Virus record (IMG/VR): IMGVR_UViG_3300025132_000023
Span: 1 to 64,000 of that record
Source of the DNA: a virus
Reading direction: 5' to 3' (one strand)
Length of the DNA stretch: 64,000 nt
This document shows positions 1 to 10,691 of this stretch, one piece after another (the stretch's first letter is position 1; each line of letters opens with the position of its first letter). Under the pieces are notes generated by a model. That model had not been told where the DNA came from. It searched no databases and saw nothing but the letters and a program-made list of their open reading frames with translations. The position numbers were made by a program, and so were the translations under genes.

Positions 1-3000
1 CAGTAGAAACTAAATCAATAGTTCCATCAGAATCTTGATAGGTAGCAGTAATATTAGTCTCGGTGTTACTTGAGAACATAGCACCTACTATATCTTGAAT
101 TTCTTCTGTGCTTAATCCAGCACCAGTTAATTGACTGGTTAAAGCAACAGTACCACTCGTATCGGGTAAAGTGATTGTTCTATCAGCCGTTGGGTCTGTA
201 ATAGTTAATGTAGTTTCATACGCATCAGCAGTAGCACCTTCAAATACTATTGCATTAGCAGCGTTCATTGTTACGGTATCAACAATGGTTTGTGTTCCTG
301 TAACCTCAAAATTACCATGAACTTTAACTAAATTGTCTGTAGCACTAATAGTTAGCATATCTGTATGTGTGCCGTTTTTCTGTACGCTTAGGGATAATTT
401 ACCATCTTCTGTACCATCTGATGCATCTTCTATTGATGCTTTAACTCTACCATATGTCTTTATTGCAGCACTAGTAGCATCATTATCTCCTTGAAAACTA
501 ATTTGCCCAATAATGTCATCATCCTCAGGAGAGGCTGAACCTCTGTAAATATTTAAATTAGGGCCGCCGTGTTGGTCATTATCTGTATCAGAAAGTAATA
601 GTGTTGGCCCTGTTCCACCATCATGTAATACAGTTAATTTTCCTTTGTTTGGAGCAGGAGAAGATGGGAAACTTTCATTTTCTTCTGCAATTAAAACTCC
701 TCCTGTACCATCTGGTCTTAGGATAATATCCCTATTACTGCTAGTAGTTTTAATTTCATATGTTTGAACATCTAAATGCCCACCTAATTGTGGTGAAGTA
801 TCTTCAACAATATTGCTAAGACCTGTTGTTGCTCCAACAAGGTCTATTGTTCCATCTGAATTTTGATAAGTTGCAGTAATGTTTGTTTCTGTATTACCAC
901 TAAACATAGCCCCGACAATATCTTGAACTGCTGAAGTAGATAATTGAGTATCTGTTGATACAAAGTTTAGTTTTGCGTTGGTATCATCATAAGTAACAGC
1001 AATATTAGTTTCCGTTCCACCATCAACCATTGCACCTACTATATCCTGTATTGCTTCTATTGACCTCCATGTGTCAGTATCAATATAATTACCAGAATGA
1101 ATATTAGTTGCGCCTTGGTTTGTTGTCCAATCTATTATTTCATTATCACTAATACCTAAATCGCTTCTTACTTGTGCAGCAGTTCTACCTTCAATAGATG
1201 TTCCATCAACCCTTAAGAAGTCATTATCTGCTACATTAGCATTAGCAACTAAAACATTTCCATCAGAAATACCAGATGCTAGTCCCTTTACAAATGCAAG
1301 ATTAGTTACTTCTGAATCCATTAATGCTCCTGCGGCAGTAACATTAGTAGTATCAGTTACATCAGCAGATGCTTCAATAGCGTTTAATTTAGTGTGGTCT
1401 GCATCTGTAAATACGTTTGAGTCAGTAGCAGATTCTACTAATGTCCTTATTTCTGCGGCTGTTTGGTCAGCAGTAGCACTTGCTTCTATCGCATTTAATT
1501 TAGTATGGTCTGCGTCTGTGAAAACATTTGAATCGCTTGCTGCTTCAACGGCTGTTCTAATTTCAGCGTTACTTTGGTCAGCAGTAGCATTTGCTTCAAT
1601 GCCATCTAATTTAGTAATTTGAGTTGCAGTTGCTAAACCAGTTTGTGAAGCAGTAGCATTTGGAATGGCTGATGTATATTGCACATTTGGTTTATTAAGA
1701 ATTTTTGCATCACCACTTGAAGCATTCCAATCTGCTTGGACGTTAACTTCTGCACCATCAGCAGGTAATGTATTAGCCCAAAGTTTTCCTGAACCTACTA
1801 CATTGCCCGAAGCAATTTCATTTAATATGTCTGTTACTTCTGCTCTTTTAAAGGTAGATGCGCTATTATCATAAACAATTAGTTTATCATTGGTAGAATC
1901 TGTTCCAGTTCCTAAATCAGTATAATCACCAATAGTAGGAGAAAGTTTAGCATTCCAAGTAGAAGCAGAAGAAACATAAGAATCAGCAACAGCAGTTCCT
2001 TGCCATGTACCTGTTGATATTGTGCCAACAGTAACTAGGCTTGTGTTACCAGCAGTAGGTGACTTCCCATCTATTTGTGTTTGAATAGCACTTGTTACCC
2101 CGTTTAGATATTGGAACTCAGTATTACTTATTGTTGCGTTTGCTATTTTTGTAGCAGAAATTCCCGCACCCGCTTTTATGTTTGCGTTTGCTAAATCAGT
2201 AATAGTATTGTTATCTGCATCAATAGTTTTATTAGTTAATGTTTGAGCAAGACTGTGTAATACAACGGTTCCTGTAGCATCAGGTAATGTAATTGTATTA
2301 TTTTGGTCGGGGTCTTCTATCGTTAATGTTGTAGTCGTTCCATCTACTGAAGCCCCCTCAAAAACAACAGCATTAGCGGCATTCATAGTAACAGTATTAA
2401 CTACTGTTTGAGTTCCTTGAACCGTTAGATTACCGCGAATGTCAACAGTAGTGTCGTTACCTGAATCTCCTATGTATAGTGTATCGCTAGAATCTAATGC
2501 TGCTAAGATTGCTTTAACGTTTGTTTCATCAGTTACATCTGCGCCGTCTTCTACGTTAATCATTGTTCTTAAGTTAGCAGGAGTTATTTCCTCTATGATT
2601 CCAGCACCAGATGAATCTCTTCCAAGTATTCTATTTGTTGCTGAAACATTTTGAATCTTAGCATAAGTAACTTGGTCATCAGCAATATGAGAGGTATCAA
2701 TAGAACCATCTACTAATTCTGAAGAATCAACAGAATTGGCTGCTAACATTGTTGCTGTAACTGTTGCAGAATCTCCTGTAGTTACAACATTACCTGTAGT
2801 CGCAGGGAAAGTAATTGTTTGTCCACCTTTAGTTATAGTTCCATCATCGTTTATTCTTAGGTCTTCTGTAAAGTTAGAACCAAAGAAAGACATTGATTGA
2901 GAAGCCTTACCAATACCAAGGAATTGCACTTTTCTATCAACTGCTTTAGCAGCACTACCTTTAGCAATCTGAATTATTGCTATAGGTATATCTCCGGGTT

Positions 3001-3421
3001 TAGGTGAAGCAGTTTTAGAAGTTGTAGTTCCTAAAGCAGTTGCTCCTCTAAATTTAATTGTGTTTGCACTTTCTCCACTTTGGCTACCGTCTGCTATAAC
3101 AATTGTTCCATACCAGTCATTTGCAGAGTTTACAGCCCAAGCAGGTTCTTGATTCGTAACTGCGCTTGCAGTAAGTAATTTACCATCTCTAAGATATTTA
3201 ATTTCAGTTATGTTAAAACGAGTATATGTAGAGCCACCATTATTTTGTGTTATATCTCCTCCGTGTATAACAAATGATAAACCTGTTCCAATGTTTAAAG
3301 CATTGATTACACCAGAATGGAGTTTATCTGTTCCATCCTGTATATGCTCGGTATCATTGTTTCCACTTGTTCCATCAATAGCATTTGACAGAGTGGTGAT
3401 AAACTTTGGATTTGTTGCCAT
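1..3421 (-). CDS. Large tail fibre protein, 3' end outside window
   Basis: The minus-strand frame starts MATNPKFITTLSNAIDG at 3421 and stays open to base 1, so at least 1,140 residues are present and the C-terminus is missing. The start overlaps the previous stop (TAATG) and follows GGAGGTC. The chain is low in charge and rich in T, N, S, A and D. It repeats modules such as TDADHTKLNAIEASATADQ (two close copies near 1,380-1,520), QDIVGAMFSGNTETNITATY (three copies) and a TMNAANAVVFEG...ITLPD block (two copies). Such repeats are typical of marine phage tail fibres, trimeric beta structures that contact the host surface. Being last in the tail module fits that role. The receptor-binding tip would lie beyond the window. 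Confidence 0.85.
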   Translation of the reverse strand, partial: MATNPKFITTLSNAIDGTSGNNDTEHIQDGTDKLHSGVINALNIGTGLSFVIHGGDITQNNGGSTYTRFNITEIKYLRDGKLLTASAVTNQEPAWAVNSANDWYGTIVIADGSQSGESANTIKFRGATALGTTTSKTASPKPGDIPIAIIQIAKGSAAKAVDRKVQFLGIGKASQSMSFFGSNFTEDLRINDDGTITKGGQTITFPATTGNVVTTGDSATVTATMLAANSVDSSELVDGSIDTSHIADDQVTYAKIQNVSATNRILGRDSSGAGIIEEITPANLRTMINVEDGADVTDETNVKAILAALDSSDTLYIGDSGNDTTVDIRGNLTVQGTQTVVNTVTMNAANAVVFEGASVDGTTTTLTIEDPDQNNTITLPDATGTVVLHSLAQTLTNKTIDADNNTITDLANANIKAGAGISATKIANATISNTEFQYLNGVTSAIQTQIDGKSPTAGNTSLVTVGTISTGTWQGTAVADSYVSSASTWNAKLSPTIGDYTDLGTGTDSTNDKLIVYDNSASTFKRAEVTDILNEIASGNVVGSGKLWANTLPADGAEVNVQADWNASSGDAKILNKPNVQYTSAIPNATASQTGLATATQITKLDGIEANATADQSNAEIRTAVEAASDSNVFTDADHTKLNAIEASATADQTAAEIRTLVESATDSNVFTDADHTKLNAIEASADVTDTTNVTAAGALMDSEVTNLAFVKGLASGISDGNVLVANANVADNDFLRVDGTSIEGRTAAQVRSDLGISDNEIIDWTTNQGATNIHSGNYIDTDTWRSIEAIQDIVGAMVDGGTETNIAVTYDDTNAKLNFVSTDTQLSTSAVQDIVGAMFSGNTETNITATYQNSDGTIDLVGATTGLSNIVEDTSPQLGGHLDVQTYEIKTTSSNRDIILRPDGTGGVLIAEENESFPSSPAPNKGKLTVLHDGGTGPTLLLSDTDNDQHGGPNLNIYRGSASPEDDDIIGQISFQGDNDATSAAIKTYGRVKASIEDASDGTEDGKLSLSVQKNGTHTDMLTISATDNLVKVHGNFEVTGTQTIVDTVTMNAANAIVFEGATADAYETTLTITDPTADRTITLPDTSGTVALTSQLTGAGLSTEEIQDIVGAMFSSNTETNITATYQDSDGTIDLVST

Positions 3422-3777
3422 TAGACGACCTCCAACCTAAAAGTGAAACTAATCGTTTCGTCTGCTGCTAAGGGGCCGATGCTATTAAATGTAACCCGGC
3501 TTAACATATCACCACCAGTTGATGCATTAAAGATACCAAGTTCTGAAATAGTATTGCTACCTAATTCCGAACCTGTGAAATCTACAGAGTAAATCAATAT
3601 ATTGCCTACAAGTTCTGGAGTAGCAGACTTACGAGTTGTTAACACGCTATGGTCTAAGGTGGTTTGAGATATAGAAGAAGAATCTGAACCATCACCAGCG
3701 TCAATATAAGTGAAAGCATTGACACTTTCGCCTTTAATCATTTTACCCAAAGCAATGCGACCAGCGTTTATTATCAT
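3421..3777 (-). CDS. Small tail-tip or fibre-attachment protein
   Basis: 118 residues, predicted mostly beta. The C-terminal half holds SELGIFNASTGGDMLSRVTF followed by a stretch ending FTFRLEVV. This resembles the E-(V/L)-G-(I/L)-F...G-x-L-x-R-x-x-F pattern of phage fibre N-terminal/adaptor domains (DUF3751-like); that is pattern recognition, not a search result. It overlaps the 2,305-residue tail-tip gene by 4 bases (ATGA) and the fibre gene by 1 base, so the three are probably translationally coupled. A role joining fibre to baseplate is likely but unproven. Confidence 0.6.
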   Translation of the reverse strand: MIINAGRIALGKMIKGESVNAFTYIDAGDGSDSSSISQTTLDHSVLTTRKSATPELVGNILIYSVDFTGSELGSNTISELGIFNASTGGDMLSRVTFNSIGPLAADETISFTFRLEVV

Positions 3778-6700
3778 AGTTTTATCTCCTTTGTTATTAC
3801 TGTATCATTACCTGCGCCTATTGTTGAGATATGCCCTACTGATGTGTTCCATCCTACTAATGTTCCACCCGGAGTTGTTACTTGGTATTTCAATGAATTT
3901 TCTCTTAATAGAACTTCTTCAAATGAATAATGAACCTTAACAGCCTCACCGGAGTTTTTGCTGAATAATGTTCCAAAGCCTGTTTGTTGCTTTTGGCCTA
4001 GTTCAGATAGTCTCTCAGCGATAGTCTTATTAAAGGTTCCTACTGTAACAGTTGAAATTGCTGACATGACGTTTTCTATTTCAAACACCGTAAACTCTTC
4101 ATTCTTAATTCCATGACTTTCAAATGTTAAAGTGACCAAATCCCCTGCTTGCATCAGTTCTGTTCCCTTTCTTTCCATTTTCAATGTTATTTTCTTAGCA
4201 GGAGAGTTATGAGTTGCTAGAAGTCTTTCTGCTTTTATTTTTGCTTCTCCTAGATTCTTAATGTTAGGGTCTACAACTCTCATAGTTTTAGTATTTCCCT
4301 TTAGTATTGGCACAGCAACTTCTGCTTTAACACTATCTCCTATTACCACTATCTTATTTGCCTTATCGAAGAGAGTCGTATTGTTTTCTATTTCTAACAC
4401 AGTTCCTTCCTTATATGAAATATCAAACTTTCTTTTAGCATCATAGTTTTCTATTTGTTTTATTAACATTTTGTCATTAACAAATTGGTATTCTAATCCT
4501 TTCTTAGATGCTAATGAATTAACTGCACCGAAAACATCGTGTTCTGAAAACTTATTAGATAAAACTAGAGGTTTTCTATTATAGATTGTAATCTCATCAT
4601 TTGCAGTAGGTTTGTAATTTACATCTGCTCCTCCGCTATCTAACTCTGCGAGTGTAATTGTATTAGTAGAAGTTGATGCTACTTCTCCTATGAACTTTCC
4701 ATCTTGATTATATATGTCATCACCTGCTGTTAGATTAATAGCGTTGTTTTCTAATGTAATTGTTGTGCCTGTCGTGTTTTGAGAAACAATGTTTGTAGTA
4801 TAAACTAAATCTTTACCACTTATATCTACATCTATGTCATTCTCTTCTAAAATTTCTTCTATTGCTGTCTCTGCATCTGTGCCCATAATAAATGTAGTTC
4901 CTATGTATGCTTTCTTTGCTCTATTTAGTTTAGGTTTAACGTGAGTTGTGACTGTAAATATTTCACCAAAGGATACTATTCCTTTACCGCTTAGTGTTCC
5001 AGAATAATCAAACCTTAAAGAAGTAGTGCTTTCAAATACTGTAATTGTTTTAACATCTGAAGTAATTCCGTCTGTGATATTACATTCCATGCTTTGTGCA
5101 TTTGTGAATAGGGCTTTAGCATTAGTTAATGTTCTTCTATCTGCATATCCACTTCCGGTAATATTATCTACATCTAATAATAAATACATTGCAAATAGAC
5201 CTTCTTCATATATTAAATCATCATTGCTTACAGAAGCAGTAGAGCCGCCTGAATCAGAATCTCCTAAACTATTTTCGCTTGATTCTGCTTCTCCGGTTAT
5301 AAAATTCTGAGTAAGATATTCATATTTTAAACCAGTATCAAACATTTTATTTACTTCAAAAGAATCTGGAGTTTCTTCAAAAGTAGTTTCTGAGATTTTC
5401 ATTAGCCTAAATGTCTTACCGTGATTTGTGGTATTTAAAGTAGTGTCCATTACTATAGTGTGGACAACATATGTTCCTGTATCATTATATGTGTGTGAAG
5501 TAATCTTACTAATAAATGTAGGTTCTCCTGTCAATTTATTTGTTGTAGTAGTTTGGTCAAAAGCATCTTTATCTGGTAGTGTTATATTAGTTCCTACTAA
5601 TTTATCTGATACTAGATAATATCCTTTTAGGTTTGGAACATAGTCTATCCATGAATTAATACAAGAAGAATTTAAAGTAATAGTGAATGTTTTAGAATTT
5701 AAAGAGCCTGAACCAAAATCTATCTTGGGTTTAAACAATGCTTGTGCTTGGAATATATCTCCGTTTTTCTGGTCGTAATTACCAAGGCCAAGCGCACCGT
5801 TATAGGAGTGTCTATTTTCTCTATCTCCGTAGTTCGCAGCATCGCTTCTGCAACTGTCTTCTCCTAAGAAGTGCTTGCGTGTCTTTGTTCCTAATAGAGC
5901 CATGTCTGGGTCTGATAACTGATTGACTCTCAAAACCCTGCTATGTTGGTCTATATTCTCATTTCCTAAAGACCCCAGAGTTCCGAGGCTATCTGCCCAT
6001 GTGTGCTGCATAGAACCAGCATCAGCGTCAATGTCTATTACAGCACTTGTTGGAAGTGTAAATGCTTTATTAGCATCTCTTTGTTTAGTTACTTTTTTCA
6101 TATCTTTAAATATTACATTGCAGCCTTCATATAAATGTGTATTGTTGTGTGTTTTGTATTGTTCCCCATCTGAATTGCTACCAAAGGTTTGCCTTGTAAT
6201 AGCATTCACTACCCTAGAAGGATGATAATATACTTCGCTGTTATTACCTGTCCAATCTTTTGCTTGGTGAAATGCTGAAACTTGTCCTCTATCATCACTT
6301 GCACTCCAGTCGTTCCCACTTCCTAGTCCGTCTATTGATTCTCCAATTAAAGGAACCCATAAATTGTGTGCATCCATTGAATCACTACTACTATCTCCTT
6401 TTAGCAAATGATGTCTAATATAATCTCTTTTTAGGAAAGGTATAGCAAGATATACGTTTGGCATATATAAACCATTAGTAATTCCTAAGTCATTTAATCC
6501 CCATTCGCCTTCAGGTTCTGACATCATACTGAATACCTTTGGTCTAACAATGTATATCTTATCATTAGTAGCATCATTTTCATCGTCCCAAAACAATTTT
6601 ATGTCTTTAGTCGTGTCGCTATTATGTATTGTTAATGTAGAATCATTTGAGATTGTTTTATGTGCTATTCCTAGAACAGTTCCGTCTTTGCCTCTATAAA

Positions 6701-9700
6701 TAGTATCGCCTGCTATTAAAGAAATTGAGGTGTTTGTATCACCAGCATCGTTTCTAATTACTAGAGTTCCGTTATTTGCACTAACAACGGAGTCAAAATT
6801 CACAGATAGGTTATTATATAACATCTTCATTCTAGGATATTTTATGCTTTCTAAGACTGGTAATTTAGAAGTTGTAGGTAAAGTCTCATAATTTACAGGA
6901 TTGAAATGCCAATCGAAAGTGGCTTCTACCAAACGCATTACTCCGAATCTTTTCATATTTGCGGGAGTAATAGAAGCAGATTTAATTGTCATTGTATCGT
7001 AGTCTGAATCTCTTTGTCGGGTAGAAGGTGTTGAACCTGTATAGTTTGTATGGGAAATACTACCACCAGAAGTGCCTTCATCTTCTAACATTAAACCAAA
7101 AGACGTAAATTCATGAGCATCTGCGGCATAGGCTATATTATTATGTCGAAGTTTAGAATCAATGTGTATATCTCCAAGCCCTAGAATTTCATAGTTTTTA
7201 GCCCTATAGTCGATGTTTTCTAATTGTTCTACTAAGTGTCCACCTGATGTATGAATACCTACTCCTGTACCTGTGGGGTATTGAGTTGGAGGCTTTCTTG
7301 AAGTTGCCATTCCTAAAAAGCCACTTGTCCAAAAATTAGAACTTCTTGCTGGATACTGTGAGTTTGTTATATCATCAGCAGTTACAATCGCAGTAGGAGA
7401 ACCCGCATAATTTACCTTATATGCTGAACAATAGCCCTGTAGATTCTGTTTACTGGCTGCATCGTTATAAACGCTATCATATGTTTGGTTTATAGTTCCT
7501 GCCTTAAACTTGTTTAATGCAGTATATCTAAAAATACTGTCTCCAAAGTAATAATTAGTGTCTAATGTGCTAGATAGTTTATGTAAGAATCCTCCTTTAG
7601 GAATACTACTATTTACTAAATATATACCAGTTGTTCCTGTTCCTCCCCCTAATGCAGTATCAGAAGTATTTTCTTCTATACTACCTAATACTAATGGGAA
7701 CGTAGGTGCTAATGAAATTACGGAGTTAGATTCATCTTTAGTATTTATTCCTGTAATAGTATATGGACTAACGCTAGATGTTGTTTGCATGGGGTTGATA
7801 GTTCTACCTGCTTGAGTTTCATGTGCTAATTTAAAGGCAAAACAAGAATCTTTTCCTCTTGTTATTCCTTTAATGCTTGTAATGTCATATCCTAAACTTT
7901 CATCTGACGAGTAACTTCCAGTAGCAGAAGAATATAATAGGTCACTTTTAGTATTTGTTGTCCCAGAATAAAGATTCTTTATGCCTGTAACAAAATTACA
8001 TCCATTATTTCCTAAGTGTGCATAGTCTGTTGGATATACTGTATCTTGTATGTTAGACCCTAATGCTTTAGTCCCAGTAAGATAACCTTGTGTCCCTCCT
8101 AATCTATGAAACTTTAACGCCCTGCTGCCATTAGTAATTGTAGTTCTATTATTATGTGTAAAGACTATGACAGTAGTTCCAGAATTGTCTGTAACAGTAG
8201 ATACTTCACCAAGATACTTATTGTTATAGAATATTAAGTCATGTTTATTTAGTTCTTGTAATGAATCAAGAGAATCGCTTAATGTTATTCCATTTGTTTG
8301 AACTGAGTTAACAGTATAAGTAGCGTCTAATAAATCTGTAAAGTCTATTATAGGGTTTAAAGAAGAATATACAATATCATTCGTTCGTTCCAAATTTTTA
8401 TTAATACTATTATCTAATAGAGCAGAAATTTTATCCCTGCCTGTAATAGTATAAACTATATTACCATGTTCATTCCTTGAAGATATATCTTCTACACTCC
8501 CTATAAATGATGTTTCTTCCATAGAATAGTTGCCTTCCATATAATATAAGAAAGAAATATTATTAGAAGGAATATAAAACTTCTTGGTAGGGTTTCTTAA
8601 TTTAATGTGTCCATTAATAGAATCCCCATAGTCTACTGGTATGTTGTGTCCATAGAATTGCTTATTCAAAAACACTATCTTATTATCATATAGTCTAGTC
8701 TTTGTTTTTGTAACTGTTTTACCATTTATGGTAAGTCTTGCTAATGAATTAGAACTGTATACTCCTTCAGTATCTATTGGCATTGCTCCTGTTAAACCTC
8801 CATTCCAAGCACGAACAAATACATTCTTATTAGATACCGATGGTAATGTCCCAATGGCCTCCCATGTTCCTCCAATTAATGTTTTCTTTTTATCTACAGT
8901 AACGGCTTGAGTCCTTAAACTATCAGAAGGGGCCGCTACTGAGGCAACCCTATAGAATATATCATTAAATCTTATTATGTCACCAGCAGATAAGAAAGAA
9001 TCGTTTCTAGCATCAAATCCTTCTCTCACTTGTTGTAAAACAATAGTTTGACCAGAAGTAGTTTCTGTAGATGCTAAATATGGCAACTCATATTCAGACA
9101 AACTTCCTCTATGTAAAGATGTGCTAATAGTAAATTTATCATCTTCTTTCATTTTAAGGTGCTTTACACCAGACTCATCTACTGAGGTAACAGTTGCTGA
9201 TTGAGTTATTCTATTCTGAGGACTATTTAAACTGGTAGGGGATATAATATTAGTCACACCGTTGTTTCTGTTTTTAGAGTCTTTAAAGTATAAGTATCTA
9301 CTAGGCCCAGACAAGTCTCCTGTAATTAATTTATATGTTCCTGCTGGATTATAACTAGAATGTTCTGATGTTCTATCAGATGCGTTTCTAGTGTAGTTTC
9401 TAAAAGTATTTACCCACTCAGAAGGATTAATAGTATATGTAGTGTTTCTATCTATTTCATTCCCCGCTTCATCTTTAACTTCAGTATTATCAACTAAAAT
9501 ACCATGATGGTTTTTACTTCCTAAGTCTCTTACTCTAGCCCCATATTTCTTTTCTGTTTTAAACACGGCATGGTGTATCGTCCTGCCATAGTAAAGATAA
9601 TTAGAAGTTCCACTAATTGTACCGAAATTATATCTTATTTGGTCTAAGGTGACAGTATTGGCACTATTATCATAACTAGTAACTATTCCTCCATGATGAT

Positions 9701-10691
9701 ATTCTCCACCACCATATCCCCATAGGCTTTGTCCTATATCATTAATTGTAAAATCATAGTTGCCCAAAGTAGTTAGTGTTTTGTTTGTAGTCCAAGAAGC
9801 ATTTGCGTTTCCACTATTATATCCTTTTTCATTTGTATGATATTTAGTCCAATCTTTAAACCACCTGCAATTAGTTAATAGATATTTTGTTCCATAATCT
9901 AGTTGATTTTTAGTTTCTAATCTATCCTCATAAAAGTACCATGTTGGTTTTGAAACAGAACAGAAACCATCATACTTTTCTAGGGCTGTGTTAACTTCTG
10001 TATCTCCTCTAAGACCATATGAAACAGCAACAACATTTGTATTAGTTACTGCTGGCCCTTTGTAAACTTCAAAGTTAGTTCCTTCTGAAATAGAAGTAGG
10101 ATATTTTGGTTCAAATTCAAACCCATCCCCATATTCATCATAAGTTATTATTTGTTTAATCTTAGCAAAGTGAGGTCTAATACTAGGAGAAGTATCATCT
10201 GAAATTTCTGGGTTAATTAATACAAAGTAATCATAATTATCTAAGTCTAAACCCGATTCTGGTGCGCTACTGCCACCAACCTTTTGTCCGGTGGTGGCTT
10301 GTAGCCCATCATAGCATCTTAATTTATGCGATTGGGTATCTTGTTTATTAGTTACATAATTAGCCAAAGTATTAGGATTACTAGAAGGTAAAATCCTATT
10401 TACGATTCTATCATATTCATGATTAGAAATATCAGGTTCTGCTGTAGAACCTACATCGGTAGGAGCCTTTCTTATTTCAAAGAAATTAGCAGATGCACCT
10501 GCATACTTAGTGCCTAAAGAATGAGTAGTTCCTCCTCCGGGATTATAAGTGGCTGCTGGATTATGTAATGTAGGGTTAACTGATACATTTTTAAATGCAA
10601 AATCAGGCTTCCATCTATTAGCCCAAGTATAGTTAAAACTATGCGTATTTAATGTGCCAACATTCAAAGGGTAAATATAATTTGCTGGCAT
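3774..10691 (-). CDS. Giant tail-tip / baseplate hub protein (2,305 aa)
   Basis: The largest gene in the window. The N-terminal 2,000 residues are rich in N, T, S, G, Y and look like many small beta domains. Several contain a recurring motif of the type GD-x-IY-x-x-x-G-x-x-x-G (GDDIYNQDGKFIGEV, GDTIYRGKDGTVLGI). The last 250 residues differ: a helix with ERLLATHNSPAKKITLKM then MQAGDLVTLTFESHG. This fits the C-terminal beta domain of phage tail-hub proteins (T4 gp27 / Mu gp44-like), where 'L-x-P/A-G-D-x-V' is usual. It probably caps the tail tube and carries fibres. The length far exceeds ordinary hubs, so host-binding or carbohydrate-binding modules have probably been inserted. I see no lysozyme or peptidase motif. 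Confidence 0.6.
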   Translation of the reverse strand: MPANYIYPLNVGTLNTHSFNYTWANRWKPDFAFKNVSVNPTLHNPAATYNPGGGTTHSLGTKYAGASANFFEIRKAPTDVGSTAEPDISNHEYDRIVNRILPSSNPNTLANYVTNKQDTQSHKLRCYDGLQATTGQKVGGSSAPESGLDLDNYDYFVLINPEISDDTSPSIRPHFAKIKQIITYDEYGDGFEFEPKYPTSISEGTNFEVYKGPAVTNTNVVAVSYGLRGDTEVNTALEKYDGFCSVSKPTWYFYEDRLETKNQLDYGTKYLLTNCRWFKDWTKYHTNEKGYNSGNANASWTTNKTLTTLGNYDFTINDIGQSLWGYGGGEYHHGGIVTSYDNSANTVTLDQIRYNFGTISGTSNYLYYGRTIHHAVFKTEKKYGARVRDLGSKNHHGILVDNTEVKDEAGNEIDRNTTYTINPSEWVNTFRNYTRNASDRTSEHSSYNPAGTYKLITGDLSGPSRYLYFKDSKNRNNGVTNIISPTSLNSPQNRITQSATVTSVDESGVKHLKMKEDDKFTISTSLHRGSLSEYELPYLASTETTSGQTIVLQQVREGFDARNDSFLSAGDIIRFNDIFYRVASVAAPSDSLRTQAVTVDKKKTLIGGTWEAIGTLPSVSNKNVFVRAWNGGLTGAMPIDTEGVYSSNSLARLTINGKTVTKTKTRLYDNKIVFLNKQFYGHNIPVDYGDSINGHIKLRNPTKKFYIPSNNISFLYYMEGNYSMEETSFIGSVEDISSRNEHGNIVYTITGRDKISALLDNSINKNLERTNDIVYSSLNPIIDFTDLLDATYTVNSVQTNGITLSDSLDSLQELNKHDLIFYNNKYLGEVSTVTDNSGTTVIVFTHNNRTTITNGSRALKFHRLGGTQGYLTGTKALGSNIQDTVYPTDYAHLGNNGCNFVTGIKNLYSGTTNTKSDLLYSSATGSYSSDESLGYDITSIKGITRGKDSCFAFKLAHETQAGRTINPMQTTSSVSPYTITGINTKDESNSVISLAPTFPLVLGSIEENTSDTALGGGTGTTGIYLVNSSIPKGGFLHKLSSTLDTNYYFGDSIFRYTALNKFKAGTINQTYDSVYNDAASKQNLQGYCSAYKVNYAGSPTAIVTADDITNSQYPARSSNFWTSGFLGMATSRKPPTQYPTGTGVGIHTSGGHLVEQLENIDYRAKNYEILGLGDIHIDSKLRHNNIAYAADAHEFTSFGLMLEDEGTSGGSISHTNYTGSTPSTRQRDSDYDTMTIKSASITPANMKRFGVMRLVEATFDWHFNPVNYETLPTTSKLPVLESIKYPRMKMLYNNLSVNFDSVVSANNGTLVIRNDAGDTNTSISLIAGDTIYRGKDGTVLGIAHKTISNDSTLTIHNSDTTKDIKLFWDDENDATNDKIYIVRPKVFSMMSEPEGEWGLNDLGITNGLYMPNVYLAIPFLKRDYIRHHLLKGDSSSDSMDAHNLWVPLIGESIDGLGSGNDWSASDDRGQVSAFHQAKDWTGNNSEVYYHPSRVVNAITRQTFGSNSDGEQYKTHNNTHLYEGCNVIFKDMKKVTKQRDANKAFTLPTSAVIDIDADAGSMQHTWADSLGTLGSLGNENIDQHSRVLRVNQLSDPDMALLGTKTRKHFLGEDSCRSDAANYGDRENRHSYNGALGLGNYDQKNGDIFQAQALFKPKIDFGSGSLNSKTFTITLNSSCINSWIDYVPNLKGYYLVSDKLVGTNITLPDKDAFDQTTTTNKLTGEPTFISKITSHTYNDTGTYVVHTIVMDTTLNTTNHGKTFRLMKISETTFEETPDSFEVNKMFDTGLKYEYLTQNFITGEAESSENSLGDSDSGGSTASVSNDDLIYEEGLFAMYLLLDVDNITGSGYADRRTLTNAKALFTNAQSMECNITDGITSDVKTITVFESTTSLRFDYSGTLSGKGIVSFGEIFTVTTHVKPKLNRAKKAYIGTTFIMGTDAETAIEEILEENDIDVDISGKDLVYTTNIVSQNTTGTTITLENNAINLTAGDDIYNQDGKFIGEVASTSTNTITLAELDSGGADVNYKPTANDEITIYNRKPLVLSNKFSEHDVFGAVNSLASKKGLEYQFVNDKMLIKQIENYDAKRKFDISYKEGTVLEIENNTTLFDKANKIVVIGDSVKAEVAVPILKGNTKTMRVVDPNIKNLGEAKIKAERLLATHNSPAKKITLKMERKGTELMQAGDLVTLTFESHGIKNEEFTVFEIENVMSAISTVTVGTFNKTIAERLSELGQKQQTGFGTLFSKNSGEAVKVHYSFEEVLLRENSLKYQVTTPGGTLVGWNTSVGHISTIGAGNDTVITKEIKL

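Noticed and set aside
1392-2654. Several plus-strand frames opposite the tail fibre
   Set aside because: They are the complement of the repeated fibre frame (Ala/Ser/Val-rich shadows) with no ribosome sites.
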